NCBI RefSeq assembly: GCF_003351745.1
Contig: NZ_CP031222.1
Span: 1,966,207-2,030,206, forward strand
Length of the DNA stretch: 64,000 nt
Direction of reading: 5' to 3'
Source: Aquirhabdus parva
Lineage (GTDB): Bacteria; Pseudomonadota; Gammaproteobacteria; Pseudomonadales; Moraxellaceae
The translations under genes and the position numbers were made by a program. The notes beneath the pieces are model-generated. The model had not been told where the DNA came from. It did no database searches and saw only the letters and a program-made list of their open reading frames with translations. Positions 29,293-38,057 of the stretch are shown here, one piece after another (position 1 is the first letter of the stretch; each line of letters opens with the position of its first letter).

Positions 29293-29508
29293 ATGAGTCT
29301 CCGTTTTATTATTATTTTTATCATTGCGACGCTGTTAAGCGCAGGCACATTATTTGTCGCAATTATTGCCATTGATGACTATATGCGCTGGTATGACAGC
29401 CTCGCGCCAAACCGCGCGCACATTTTCACGATGGTTTTTGTTCTTTGCGTGCTTATCGGCATTTATTTATACTGCCGCAAAAAAAAGCCTCAAGATAAAG
29501 AAATCTGA
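29293..29508 (+). CDS. Small two-helix membrane protein of unknown function
   Basis: The 71 residues form two hydrophobic helices (about 5-27 and 44-60) around a short polar loop (DDYMRWYDSLAPNRAH) and end in a basic-polar tail (CRKKKPQDKEI). The pattern is that of a small inner-membrane protein with its tail in the cytoplasm. I do not recognise a family. It lies 23 bases before a VOC gene on the same strand and may be co-transcribed. No strong ribosome-binding site is visible, so reality as a gene is probable, not certain. Confidence 0.55.
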   Translation: MSLRFIIIFIIATLLSAGTLFVAIIAIDDYMRWYDSLAPNRAHIFTMVFVLCVLIGIYLYCRKKKPQDKEI

Positions 29509-29531
29509 TCACTGGTCAATAGAGTATTGCA

Positions 29532-29918
29532 ATGCCTATATCCATCGAACGACTTGACCACTTGGTCCTCACCGTTCACAACATCGAACAGACGATTGAA
29601 TTTTATACGACCCTCTTAGGAATGCAGCATGTTTCATTTGGCGACAATCGCCATGCGCTTGTATTCGGACAACAGAAAATTAATTTGCATCCTTCAAGCG
29701 CACCGCTGCAACCCCATGCGCAGCATCCCACTTCTGGCTCTGCTGACCTCTGCTTTATTACACAGACTCGAATACAGGATGTTATTAGTCAGCTTCAACA
29801 ATCAAGGGTTAGCATTGAAGAGGGACCTGTGCCTAGAACTGGGGCGCTCGGCGCTATTACTTCTGTTTACTTTCGCGATCCAGACTTTAATTTGATAGAA
29901 GTATCCAACTATGATTAA
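29532..29918 (+). CDS. VOC (glyoxalase/dioxygenase superfamily) protein
   Basis: The 128 residues form two beta-alpha-beta-beta-beta modules typical of the superfamily. It opens IERLDHLVLTVHNIEQTIEFYTTLLGM, with metal-ligand His10, and closes VYFRDPDFNLIEVSNYD, with the C-terminal Glu ligand. Related proteins are glyoxalase-I-like, fosfomycin-resistance-like or extradiol dioxygenases; nothing here picks one. It follows the small membrane protein gene by 23 bases. Confidence 0.85.
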   Translation: MPISIERLDHLVLTVHNIEQTIEFYTTLLGMQHVSFGDNRHALVFGQQKINLHPSSAPLQPHAQHPTSGSADLCFITQTRIQDVISQLQQSRVSIEEGPVPRTGALGAITSVYFRDPDFNLIEVSNYD

Positions 29919-30027
29919 TTCTCTTATCTCTATAACAGCTTAAAATATCAAAAATAATTACTTTTTAACATAAGACATACAGTTCTACACTGCCCTCAAG
30001 ATTTCTTAAATATAAAAGAGGGCTGTG

Positions 30028-31305
30028 ATGTCACGCATATTCGTTCAATCTAGTTTATCTATTAGCATTGCGTTCATTGTGATGACTGGAAGTGCTGCAC
30101 ATGCAACCAATGGATACTTCTCAAGCGGTTATGGCATTAAAAATGATGCTGTTGCAGGAGTCGGTGCTGCACTCCCTCAAGACGCATTGACCATTGCTGT
30201 CAATCCCGCAGGACTCACCGAAGTAGGACATCAACTCAATATCGGTTTGGATATCTTTGCCCCTGAGCGATCAGCGAGCATTCAAGGCAATGCATTTGGT
30301 CCAAATACGGAATTTAATGGCGATCGCACAAAGCTCTTCTATATCCCTAATGTGGGCTATAGCCACCCTATCGATCCCGATGCCACACTCGGAGTCGCTG
30401 TTTATGGTAATGGGGGGATGAATACTGATTATGCCACCAATCCATACAGTCGCTTCGGCGCAACAGGCAAATCTGGCGTTAATTTAGAACAGCTTTTTGT
30501 TTCCCCTGCTGCCGCATGGAAAATCAACGAACATAATAGCGTCGGCTTAGCAGTCAACTTGGTCTATCAAAGCTTTAAAGCCAAAGGCATTGGCGCATTT
30601 AGTGCATTCTCCCAAGATCCGCGCCATGTCAGCGATAATGGTGAAGACACATCTTATGGTGCTGGATTGCGTCTCGGCTGGATAGGCAAGATCAATGATT
30701 ATGTCTCTGTTGGTGCAAGCTGGCAAACCAAAACACGGATGAGTAAATTCGACAAATATGCAGGACTATTTGCAGATAGTGGTCGCTTTGATATCCCAGA
30801 AAATTATACGGTTGGTTTTGCAGTCAAGCCATTAGACACTCTAACCGTGGGCTTCGACTGGCAGCGCATTCTTTATCATGATGTTGCCGCTGTCGGCAAT
30901 CCATTCTCCGCACTCTTACAAGGCCAACCCCTTGGCGCAAAAACAGGTGCGGGTTTTGGTTGGAAAGATATTGATGTGTATAAACTTGGCGCTGTGTGGC
31001 AAGCAACCTCCCAACTGACATTACGCGGTGGGTTCAGCATTAACCAGCAACCGGTGCCGAGTAGTGAGACGTTCCTGAATATCCTTGCACCGGGTGTCGT
31101 CAAGAAGCATTTAACAGTCGGTGCCAGTTGGGCAATTAATCCAGCTAATGAGATCAGTGCCTCTTATATCCATGCCTTTGATGAAAAAGTACATGGTAGC
31201 AATTCCATTCCTGCGGGCTTTCCCCCTGGTGGATTTGGCGGAGGTAATGCTGATCTTGAGCTTCAGGAAAATGTATATGGTCTGGCATGGAGTCATAAAT
31301 TTTGA
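30028..31305 (+). CDS. FadL/OmpP1/TodX family outer-membrane transport protein
   Basis: This 425-residue beta-barrel precursor has a signal peptide (MSRIFVQSSL onward, cleaved after AAHA). The mature N-terminus starts TNGYFSSGYGIKNDAVAGVG, the family's hatch region with the AVNPAGL motif. The C-terminus is aromatic (YGLAWSHKF), as needed for BAM recognition. FadL proteins pass hydrophobic compounds such as fatty acids or aromatics laterally through the outer membrane. ATG at 30028 was preferred over a GTG one codon earlier because AAGAGG is seven bases upstream. Genes for a sulfur transporter follow 80 bases later. Confidence 0.92.
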   Translation: MSRIFVQSSLSISIAFIVMTGSAAHATNGYFSSGYGIKNDAVAGVGAALPQDALTIAVNPAGLTEVGHQLNIGLDIFAPERSASIQGNAFGPNTEFNGDRTKLFYIPNVGYSHPIDPDATLGVAVYGNGGMNTDYATNPYSRFGATGKSGVNLEQLFVSPAAAWKINEHNSVGLAVNLVYQSFKAKGIGAFSAFSQDPRHVSDNGEDTSYGAGLRLGWIGKINDYVSVGASWQTKTRMSKFDKYAGLFADSGRFDIPENYTVGFAVKPLDTLTVGFDWQRILYHDVAAVGNPFSALLQGQPLGAKTGAGFGWKDIDVYKLGAVWQATSQLTLRGGFSINQQPVPSSETFLNILAPGVVKKHLTVGASWAINPANEISASYIHAFDEKVHGSNSIPAGFPPGGFGGGNADLELQENVYGLAWSHKF

Positions 31306-31387
31306 TCGCGATCAAGCTTTAATCGCTTCGATTCAAGCATAATCCAATGACATCATATGACGTACTTATTTTTAGGAGGATCGCACA

Positions 31388-31798
31388 ATGAGCCTTCAAC
31401 AGTTCGCCCCCCAAGTTTTAGGGGGTGCTCTCATTGGGTTGGGTGCAGCGGTCTTGTTATTGTTTAATGGCCAAATCGCGGGAATCAGTGGTATCTATGG
31501 ACGCCTCATTCGCGCAGACTTCGGAGCAAGACATTGGCGCTTGGCTTTTTTAATCGGACTGCTAATCCCTGCGACCTATCTCCTACTCCAGCATACCACG
31601 CCCATTAAAACAGTCAGCGTTGGGATTTTAGCTTTGGCTGGCTTACTGGTCGGTCTCGGAACAGGGATCAGCAATGGCTGTACCAGCGGCCATGGTGTTT
31701 GCGGTATTGCAAACTTATCACCACGCTCACTGATCGCTACATTACTTTTTATGGCCAGTGCAATCGTAACGGTCTTTGTCATTCGGCACGTGATCTAA
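31388..31798 (+). CDS. YeeE/YedE-type sulfur transporter, first half
   Basis: The 136 residues form four membrane helices. The conserved cysteine patch [14 protein letters not shown] holds Cys98 and Cys105, matching one half of the YeeE/TsuA fold, which moves thiosulfate through the membrane by cysteine relay. TAGGAGG lies before the ATG. The second half is encoded 13 bases downstream. Full-length YeeE is a single chain of about 350 residues; here the two repeats are separate proteins, as in the PmpA/PmpB pair. Confidence 0.87.
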   Translation: MSLQQFAPQVLGGALIGLGAAVLLLFNGQIAGISGIYGRLIRADFGARHWRLAFLIGLLIPATYLLLQHTTPIKTVSVGILALAGLLVGLGTGISNGCTSGHGVCGIANLSPRSLIATLLFMASAIVTVFVIRHVI

Positions 31799-31811
31799 GG
31801 AGCTGGTACAA

Positions 31812-32225
31812 ATGAGATCGATATTCACTGCGCTATTAGCCGGCTTATTGTTTGGATCGGGCTTGGTCATTTCAGGAATGACTAATCCAGAAAATATATT
31901 GGCATTTCTTGATGTGACTGGAAACTGGAATCCAGCTTTAGCGCTCGTTATGGCAAGTGCGATTGTTGTCACTCTCCCCGCATTCACTTGGGTACGTCGA
32001 CGTCAACATAATTTAGTTGGAGACCCAGTCACTTTAAGCAATCGCCGACCACTCGATAAAGACCTCATCTTCGGTGCAATTATTTTTGGCGTGGGCTGGG
32101 GCCTATCTGGACTTTGTCCAGCACCCAGTCTCATTGCAGGCTTAGGTGGTAATGCCCATATTCTGGTCTTTGTCCTTACCATGACGATTGGCTTATGGCT
32201 TTCAACACGTTTCAAAAATAGCTAA
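31812..32225 (+). CDS. YeeE-type sulfur transporter, second half (DUF6691)
   Basis: The 137 residues have four membrane helices, opening LLAGLLFGSGLVISGMTNPENILAFLD and containing the cysteine patch GWGLSGLCPAPSLI with Cys102. This is the partner half of the preceding protein, and the two should form one transport unit for reduced sulfur species. AAGGAG lies eight bases before the ATG. Such pairs often travel with a BigR/ArsR regulator and a persulfide dioxygenase; neither is present nearby. Confidence 0.86.
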   Translation: MRSIFTALLAGLLFGSGLVISGMTNPENILAFLDVTGNWNPALALVMASAIVVTLPAFTWVRRRQHNLVGDPVTLSNRRPLDKDLIFGAIIFGVGWGLSGLCPAPSLIAGLGGNAHILVFVLTMTIGLWLSTRFKNS

Positions 32226-32457
32226 ATGGGCGTATCACTATAACCACAAGAACACTCAGAAGAATAAATCATCTTCGCTGTGGCAATCAGGAATCTGATG
32301 AGATGATCAGCGCATATTAGATTTAAATCTTTTTTTATCGCTACTTACACAAACACTGAGCAAGATCACTAAAGTCATTTTGTAGCCTGAATTGATCCTC
32401 CTCAGAATCTCTATATTCTTAATATGAGTATTGATGATGCTTATCACGGCTAAAAAG

Positions 32458-33069
32458 ATGACCAATATATTTAAATCAACAGTCATGATTGTATTCACTA
32501 CCGCACTATTAAATCCTTCGGCACAAGCTGAGGAAAATTCCAATACATTTCCGAAAGTCACCCCTGTTGAACATATCGACATCAATCGATATACAGGAAA
32601 ATGGTATGAAATTGCCCGCTTGCCTATGTTTTTTCAGCGCAACTGCGCAAGTGATGTAACCGCAACATATAGCTTAGAACCAACTAAAAGTGGAGAACCA
32701 GCAAAGATCAAGGTCGATAATCAATGTCGTAAATCTAATGGAGAAATCATCGGATCTATCGGTCAAGCACAACCGCTTAGCGTCAGTAATAGCCAGTTGC
32801 AGGTGACTTTTTTACCAAAATTTTTGCGTTGGTTACCTATAGGCCAAGCGCCCTATTGGATTCTAAAAATTGATGAAAGCTATACCACGGCATTAGTCGG
32901 AAATCCTGAGCATAAGTATTTGTGGCTTCTGTCCCGCACTCCGCAAATCAGTGATGCAACCTATCAAAGCTATATCCATGAAGCGCAGAAACAAGGCTTC
33001 GACACGTCAAAATTAATACGCACCATACAGAACAACTCCTCACTCTCAACTCAGGGACTAGTGCAATGA
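32458..33069 (+). CDS. Secreted lipocalin (Blc-like)
   Basis: This lipocalin of about 203 residues has a signal peptide (MTNIFKSTVM onward, cleaved near SAQA). The lipocalin motif RYTGKWYEIARLPMFFQRNC opens the barrel, and the C-terminal motif LVGNPEHKYLWLLSRTP is typical of Blc/apolipoprotein D. E. coli Blc is an outer-membrane lipoprotein; here no cysteine follows the signal peptide, so it is probably soluble in the periplasm. ATG 32434 is an alternative start. The stop overlaps the next start (ATGA at 33066-33069), coupling it to an SDR gene. Confidence 0.88.
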   Translation: MTNIFKSTVMIVFTTALLNPSAQAEENSNTFPKVTPVEHIDINRYTGKWYEIARLPMFFQRNCASDVTATYSLEPTKSGEPAKIKVDNQCRKSNGEIIGSIGQAQPLSVSNSQLQVTFLPKFLRWLPIGQAPYWILKIDESYTTALVGNPEHKYLWLLSRTPQISDATYQSYIHEAQKQGFDTSKLIRTIQNNSSLSTQGLVQ

Positions 33070-33665
33070 AAGTCATCGTAATTGGCGCGACAGGCACACT
33101 TGGTAAAGCAGTATCGAATGAATTAGCCGCACGCCACGACATCATCGAAGTCGGTAAAACCAAGGGGCAATATCAAGTTGATCTCACTAGCAGCGAAAGC
33201 ATCAAGGCCCTGTTCGAAAAAACAGGAAAAGTCGATGCCATCATCGCAACAACCGGGAAAGTGCACTTTGGACCACTCGCTGAAATGACAGCAGAACAAT
33301 TTAAAATTGGTTTGCATGACAAATTATTAGGTCAAATCGACTTGGCCTTGATTGGACAGCACTACTTGAATGCAGGCGGATCAATTACATTGACCAGTGG
33401 CATTCTCACAGAACAGCCTATTCGGCTCGGGGTCAATGCAACCACCGTCAATGCGGCACTTGAAGGCTTTGTCCTTGCTGCTGCGGCAGAATTTAACAAT
33501 GGCATACGCATTAATATTGTTAGCCCGACGGTATTGCAGGAATCTTTAAAATCCTATGGTTCATTTTTTATTGGTTTTGAGCCTGTCGCAGCAAGTCGAG
33601 CTGCTCTGGCTTATAGTCGTAGTGTAGACGGTATACAAACTGGGCAGGTCTATCGGGTTTGGTAA
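33066..33665 (+). CDS. Short-chain dehydrogenase-like protein lacking the Tyr-Lys motif
   Basis: The 199 residues form a Rossmann fold with the NAD(P) motif GATGTLG (residues 7-13) and the NINIVSP-type region as INIVSPTVL. The active-site serine region reads LTLTSGILTEQP, but the YxxxK expected about 12 residues later is absent: the segment is RLGVNATTVNAALEGF. Related short SDRs of this type are common in proteobacteria and their catalysis is not established. It is translationally coupled to the lipocalin gene, which suggests that the two handle the same small lipophilic molecule; that is an inference. Confidence 0.83.
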   Translation: MKVIVIGATGTLGKAVSNELAARHDIIEVGKTKGQYQVDLTSSESIKALFEKTGKVDAIIATTGKVHFGPLAEMTAEQFKIGLHDKLLGQIDLALIGQHYLNAGGSITLTSGILTEQPIRLGVNATTVNAALEGFVLAAAAEFNNGIRINIVSPTVLQESLKSYGSFFIGFEPVAASRAALAYSRSVDGIQTGQVYRVW

Positions 33666-33798
33666 ATTAGCGAGTGAAATAAGGCTATAACATTATGAGA
33701 CCTGCAGACACCTTATGCAGAATTTGATTAATACTGCAAAGGTGTCTACTAAACAAAAACAGCTTCCGTAGTTTTTTGATTCATGACCCTACATAAAA

Positions 33799-34263
33799 TT
33801 ACAGCTGTGATTGAAGATAATTCGCTAAACCAATTCGTTTAATCAGACTCAATTGCTGTTGAAGCCAATAGGTATGATCCTCTTCGGTATCAGCCATCTG
33901 CTGACGCAAGATATCTCGACTTATAAAATCGGCTTTTTCTTCGCAAAGTTGAACGCCTTTGGCAAGAACCTCTCGGACTTTATATTCAAGCGCCAGATCC
34001 GCCTCTAAACAGCTTACGACATCTACACCAATATGCAGTTCATCGCGTGACATATCTGGTGTGCCCTCAAGAAATAAGACGCGACGAATAAGCGAATCTG
34101 CATGCGTACCCTCTTCCTGCGATTCATGATTTAAGCGTTCATATAACTTTGAAAATCCCCAATCTTCGTACATCCGAGAATGGATTAGATACTGATCACG
34201 TGCAGCAAGCTCGCCACCGATCAACATATTTAAATAATCAATGACTTCAGAATGACCTTGCAT
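33799..34263 (-). CDS. bfr: Bacterioferritin-family ferritin, heme ligand absent
   Basis: The 154 residues form a four-helix bundle that assembles into 24-mer iron-storage shells. Ferroxidase ligands are conserved: Glu18, Glu51, His54, Glu93, Glu127 and His130. The heme-binding Met52 of E. coli Bfr is replaced by Gly (QEEGTHAD), so this subunit should not bind heme and resembles the Pseudomonas FtnA/BfrA type. GGGGA is seven bases upstream of the ATG. A Fur-box-like sequence lies just upstream. No ferredoxin (bfd) gene is adjacent. Confidence 0.92.
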   Translation of the reverse strand: MQGHSEVIDYLNMLIGGELAARDQYLIHSRMYEDWGFSKLYERLNHESQEEGTHADSLIRRVLFLEGTPDMSRDELHIGVDVVSCLEADLALEYKVREVLAKGVQLCEEKADFISRDILRQQMADTEEDHTYWLQQQLSLIKRIGLANYLQSQL

Positions 34264-34286
34264 ATCTTGTTCCCCAACATCGCTTT

Positions 34287-34307
34287 GATAATGACTGCAT
34301 TATTATC
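34287..34307 (-). promoter_or_regulatory. Fur-box-like site upstream of bfr
   Basis: GATAAT and ATTATC arms frame a 21-base segment 24 bases before the bfr start. It resembles the GATAAT-rich Fur consensus. Binding is inferred. The whole 34264-34568 region is otherwise AT-rich spacer with the divergent promoters of bfr and the DUF4442 gene. Confidence 0.4.
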
Positions 34308-34568
34308 GAGTAGCCGCATAAATTAAAGGATATTTTTGTTTAACCTTATGTTTTTAATAATTAAATGAGAAGCATACTTATTTCCACTATACTTCCAAGC
34401 TAAAGAAATAATTTTTCAAAATCCTATTTTCTCTTACATTTTCGGCCCTTTTCTTTCTTATACCCATCAATCAGAGAACTGCCTAGTCACTTGTATTCCT
34501 TTTAAGTCTACCAATACTAGAATATTATTCTAATTATTGTAGTTCCATTTCACTTCAAGGATCAAATC

Positions 34569-35027
34569 ATGCAAGCACTACAACTTTTTGAGAAATTTAA
34601 AAACATCCCAGGTGGCCGCAAACTGTTTAGTATTGGCCTCTGTCAAAAAGCCCCCTACTTCTCAAGTATTCACCCACTGATTGAAGATCTAAAGCCGAAT
34701 TACGTCCGCGTCTCAATTAAGAAACGCCGCTCTGTTGAAAACCATCTGAAAACTGTGCATGCGATCGCGATGTGCAATATGGCCGAACTTGCTGGTGGGC
34801 TCATGACCGATGTGTCTATCCCTAAAGGTGCACGTTGGATTCCTGCCGGCATGACTGTCGCTTACGTCAAAAAAGCGACGACTGATCTTGTTGCTGTCGC
34901 AAACGGTGATGCCGTAGATTGGACAACCAATGGCAATATCGTGGTTCCTGTCACAGTGACCGATACACAAAATAATGTGGTCTTCACCGCGCAAATTACG
35001 ATGAACCTCAAGCAACCCAAGGCATAA
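34569..35027 (+). CDS. DUF4442 hot-dog-fold protein (putative thioesterase)
   Basis: The 152 residues match the DUF4442/PaaI-like hot-dog fold: KPNYVRVSIKKRRSVENHLKTVHAIAMCNMAELAGGLMTDV covers the central helix and flanking strands. The NHLKTVHAIAMCNMAE segment sits where acyl-CoA thioesterases keep catalytic His/Asn/Glu residues. AAGGAT lies seven bases before the ATG. It is followed by a TetR gene with its own operator, so it may be read from the bfr-divergent promoter alone. The substrate is unknown. Confidence 0.83.
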   Translation: MQALQLFEKFKNIPGGRKLFSIGLCQKAPYFSSIHPLIEDLKPNYVRVSIKKRRSVENHLKTVHAIAMCNMAELAGGLMTDVSIPKGARWIPAGMTVAYVKKATTDLVAVANGDAVDWTTNGNIVVPVTVTDTQNNVVFTAQITMNLKQPKA

Positions 35028-35067
35028 ATCGCCAGTTTCGGATATCAATATTGACTTATCAGTAGAA

Positions 35068-35095
35068 TTATCAGTGGTATAATAGCCACGGATAA
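35068..35095 (+). promoter_or_regulatory. TetR operator overlapping a promoter -10 box
   Basis: Arms TTATCAGTGG (35068-35077) and CCACGGATAA (35086-35095) are inverted repeats with one mismatch around an eight-base spacer. The -10 box TATAAT occupies 35078-35083 inside the spacer. TTGACT at 35051-35056 may be the -35, although its 21-base spacing is long. The layout implies that the regulator represses its own gene by blocking RNA polymerase. Confidence 0.6.
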
Positions 35096-35103
35096 TTTGG
35101 GTT

Positions 35104-35700
35104 ATGAGAGAGATGACACCACGCACAAATGATAAGCGTAAAAATATACTCAAAGCCGCTTTAGCATGTTTTACACAGTACGGCATAGAGTCTACGACCA
35201 TTGAACAAATTCGTGATCTCTCAGACACCAGCGTTGGAAGTTTGTATCACCACTTTGGTAACAAAGAAGGCATCGCATCATCACTTTACAAAGAAGGCTT
35301 ACGACAATTTATGCGTGGCCTTTCAGAGCAGATGCACTCCGTGACTTCGATTGAGCAAATGATCGCTGTAACAGTCCATTCTAATTTAGACTGGATTGTT
35401 GAAAACCCTGACTGGGCTCGCTTCATCTTTAATCATCGACACGTCTTAAAAGAAAATGCGCAAGAGGATAGTTTTAAAGCCGAAGTCAAAACAGCCCATC
35501 TGGAAATGACCAATCAGTGGCTAAGCTTGAGCGACAGTGATCGTTTAATACCTATGCCTCTTGATGTATATCAAGCCATCCTGATCGGTCCAACTCATCA
35601 TTATGCAAAAGAATGGCTTGGCGGGCGTGCAGAGACGTCGCCTAAAGAGATGGGTGATTATTTAATTAATATGGCGTGTCGCTGTTTATTACTTTCATAA
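35104..35700 (+). CDS. TetR/AcrR family transcriptional regulator
   Basis: This 198-residue regulator has an N-terminal HTH at about residues 12-58 (KNILKAALACFTQYGIESTTIEQ, then LSDTSVGSLYHHFGNKEGI). A C-terminal TetR domain follows with WLSLSDSDRLIPMPLDVYQAILIGP. The start may be ATG 35104 or ATG 35113. The upstream inverted repeat over the -10 box suggests autorepression. Subgroup members with HTH sequence SVGSLYHHF often control fatty acid or xenobiotic genes; the neighbouring DUF4442 thioesterase gene could be a target. Confidence 0.9.
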   Translation: MREMTPRTNDKRKNILKAALACFTQYGIESTTIEQIRDLSDTSVGSLYHHFGNKEGIASSLYKEGLRQFMRGLSEQMHSVTSIEQMIAVTVHSNLDWIVENPDWARFIFNHRHVLKENAQEDSFKAEVKTAHLEMTNQWLSLSDSDRLIPMPLDVYQAILIGPTHHYAKEWLGGRAETSPKEMGDYLINMACRCLLLS

Positions 35701-35729
35701 AAAAACCTCGCAAAATGCGAGGTTTTTTT
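35699..35729. terminator. Bidirectional terminator between tetR and tsf
   Basis: The arms AACCTCGCA (35704-35712) and TGCGAGGTT (35716-35724) enclose an AAA loop, with A-run and T-run flanks on either side. It serves both the TetR gene and the rpsB-tsf transcript. Confidence 0.9.
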
Positions 35730-35751
35730 ACTTAAAGCTGAGAGGATAAAA

Positions 35752-36642
35752 TTAACCCGCAGCAGCAGCCGATGCAGCAGCAGTTGCAGCAGCAACTTCT
35801 TCAGCAAAGTTGTCTACTTTCTTCTCGATGCCTTCACCAACTTCTAAACGAACGATAGTGTTAACAGTTTGACCAGCAGCTTTCAGTACATCGCCAACTT
35901 TCTTTTCATTGTCGATCACGTATGCTTGACGGGTCAAAGTCACTTCGTTTAGATATTTGTCCAAGCTACCAGTAATCATTTTTTCAACGATGTTTTCTGG
36001 CTTGCCTGATTCACGTGCTTTAGCAGCGAAAATTTCTTTTTCGCGCTCTAACACTTCTGCTGGTACGTCTTCTGCATTGATTGCCAATGGGTTGAACGCT
36101 GCAACGTGCATTGCAATGCCTTTACCGGTTTCAGCATCACCACCAGTGTAACCAACAACAACACCGATTTTCAGACCATGACGATAAGTCGCCAATGTTG
36201 CGCCTTCAACCAATACTGCACGGCGGATCTGGATGTTTTCACCAATTTTTTGAACCAATGCAACACGCGCTTCTTCGATGGTTTGACCATCGCCGTATGG
36301 CAATGCAGAAATGGCAACAACATCTGCAGTGTTATTTGCCAATGCAATTTCTGCAACTTTGTTAGCAAATACAGTGAAGTTTTCGTCTTTTGCAACGAAG
36401 TCAGTTTGGCTGTTTACTTCAATCAATAATGCACGACCATCGGCTTGAGCAATAATGATCGCACCGTCAGCAGCGATATTACCGGCTTTTTTAGCCGCTT
36501 TTGCTTGACCTGACTTACGCATGTTATCGATTGCAACTTCAATATCACCACCTGCTTCTGCAAGGGCTTTTTTGCAATCCATCATGCCAAGACCTGTACG
36601 GTCACGCAGCTCTTTAACCATGCTTGCAGTAATTTCTGCCAT
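35752..36642 (-). CDS. tsf: Translation elongation factor Ts
   Basis: This guanine nucleotide exchange factor for EF-Tu has about 296 residues. The N-terminal UBA-like domain starts [20 protein letters not shown], and the EF-Tu-contacting [10 protein letters not shown] lies near residue 80. The C-terminus is Ala-rich (about 15 residues). ATG at 36642 is preferred over an ATG two codons earlier because GAGGAA lies eight bases before it, against two for the other. It follows rpsB after about 290 bases that hold an intergenic hairpin. Confidence 0.97.
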   Translation of the reverse strand: MAEITASMVKELRDRTGLGMMDCKKALAEAGGDIEVAIDNMRKSGQAKAAKKAGNIAADGAIIIAQADGRALLIEVNSQTDFVAKDENFTVFANKVAEIALANNTADVVAISALPYGDGQTIEEARVALVQKIGENIQIRRAVLVEGATLATYRHGLKIGVVVGYTGGDAETGKGIAMHVAAFNPLAINAEDVPAEVLEREKEIFAAKARESGKPENIVEKMITGSLDKYLNEVTLTRQAYVIDNEKKVGDVLKAAGQTVNTIVRLEVGEGIEKKVDNFAEEVAAATAAASAAAAG

Positions 36643-36789
36643 TTTCATTTCCTCAATAATTGATTCTTAAAGACTCTCAATTCGAAACTTTCAATCCGAA
36701 AGCCTATCTTCAAAAACAGCATTCAAATTCGTTAGATACACCCATCACAATACCCAAAAGGTATTTTAAAAATGAGGCATCAAAATCAA

Positions 36790-36815
36790 ACAGCCCAATC
36801 AGTAGATTGGGCTGT
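36790..36815 (-). other. Hairpin between rpsB and tsf
   Basis: Perfect 11-base arms (CAGCCCAATC plus one flanking pair, and its complement) surround a four-base loop. On the minus strand the following TTTGATTTTG is only partly U-rich, so it is probably a weak terminator or attenuator that lowers tsf relative to rpsB, or an mRNA-stability hairpin. Confidence 0.6.
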
Positions 36816-36933
36816 ACACCTGTCAGATTCAGGATAACGAAGAACTTAGACAGAATCGTGACAGCTCAAAACTAAAAACCGACTTCAGCGAAAAATATCT
36901 TCAAATAAATATTAATCGCTGAAGTTTTACAGC

Positions 36934-37710
36934 TTATTCAGCAGCAGGAGCTTCTTCAGCAGCAACAGGCGCTTCTACAGCAGCGTCTTGACCGCGTGCA
37001 GCAGCATTACCTTGAGTCGCAGCATATTCTTTACCAGCAATGATGGCATCAGCCATTGCACTTGCGTATAAAGTCACAGCGCGGATCGCGTCGTCGTTGC
37101 CAGGAATGATGTAATCAACACCATCTGGGTTTGAGTTTGTATCAACGATACCGATCACTGGAATACCAAGGTTTAGCGCTTCTTTGATTGCAATCGCTTC
37201 ATGATCAACGTCGATCACAAACAATGCATCTGGCAAGCCGCCCATATCCTTGATACCGCCCAAAGATTTTTCCAATTTTTCCATTTCACGAGTACGTTCC
37301 AACGCTTCACGCTTAGTCAGCTTAGCGAAAGTACCGTCTTGTGATTGAATTTCGAGGTCTTTTAAACGCTTGATTGACTGGCGAAGAGTTTTCCAGTTTG
37401 TCAGCATTCCACCTAACCAGCGGTGATCAACAAAAGGCATGCCTGCACGGATTGCTTGTTCACGGATAATCGCGCTTGCAGCACGTTTAGTTCCAACAAA
37501 CAATACTTTGTTTTTGCGGCTTGCAATTTGGTTTGCATAGTTCAGAGCATCATTCAATGCAGGAACGGTGTGTTCCAAGTTGATGATGTGAATTTTGTTA
37601 CGCGCGCCGAAAATGAAAGGTTTCATTTTTGGGTTCCAGAAACGAGTCTGGTGACCGAAGTGAGCGCCTGCTGTGAGCAGATCGCGCATTCCTACGTTAT
37701 AAGATGCCAT
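36934..37710 (-). CDS. rpsB: 30S ribosomal protein S2
   Basis: S2 of about 258 residues starts [25 protein letters not shown] and contains the family region [16 protein letters not shown]. The acidic, Ala-rich tail ([13 protein letters not shown]) is longer than in E. coli (241 residues). ATG at 37710 was chosen over an upstream in-frame start because AGGA lies seven bases before it and the family begins here. A leader hairpin ends just before the ribosome-binding site, and tsf follows. Confidence 0.97.
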   Translation of the reverse strand: MASYNVGMRDLLTAGAHFGHQTRFWNPKMKPFIFGARNKIHIINLEHTVPALNDALNYANQIASRKNKVLFVGTKRAASAIIREQAIRAGMPFVDHRWLGGMLTNWKTLRQSIKRLKDLEIQSQDGTFAKLTKREALERTREMEKLEKSLGGIKDMGGLPDALFVIDVDHEAIAIKEALNLGIPVIGIVDTNSNPDGVDYIIPGNDDAIRAVTLYASAMADAIIAGKEYAATQGNAAARGQDAAVEAPVAAEEAPAAE

Positions 37711-38057
37711 ATCTATTCCTAATGCACCACGTGCATTTTTCAAGTTTGGGTTAGGCCTCCATACGCCCGATTCGTCCACTAGAACGCAAATTCAGTATAC
37801 TTTTTTAATCAGCTTGTAAGAAAGTTGGACTAAAAATACTGTTTCACAGCCCCAGCACCCAGACGAATTGTCGGCGTATGTGCGGATTTATTTCCTCAAT
37901 TCAAACAACAAGAAATATAAGTATTTGATTTATTGATGCTAATCATCCAAAAAATGAACAACATACAAACTTACCAAACGACGTATAAAACTGATTGCTA
38001 AATTGGGGGCGTATTTATATCATGTTTTAATATATTTTCCAATTAGATTGACACGAT
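37711..38057. other. Divergent rpsB/map control region with rpsB leader hairpin
   Basis: On the minus strand AATGCAC and GTGCATT (37721-37737) form a seven-base hairpin with a three-base loop that touches the AGGA ribosome-binding site of rpsB. S2 represses its own translation in other bacteria, so a regulatory leader is plausible. The remaining 300 bases hold no gene; promoters for rpsB and map must lie here, but I could not fix them. Confidence 0.45.

Noticed and set aside
36660-36875. 71-codon plus-strand frame between tsf and rpsB
   Set aside because: It lies antisense in the rpsB-tsf intergenic region and includes the intergenic hairpin; no coding evidence.
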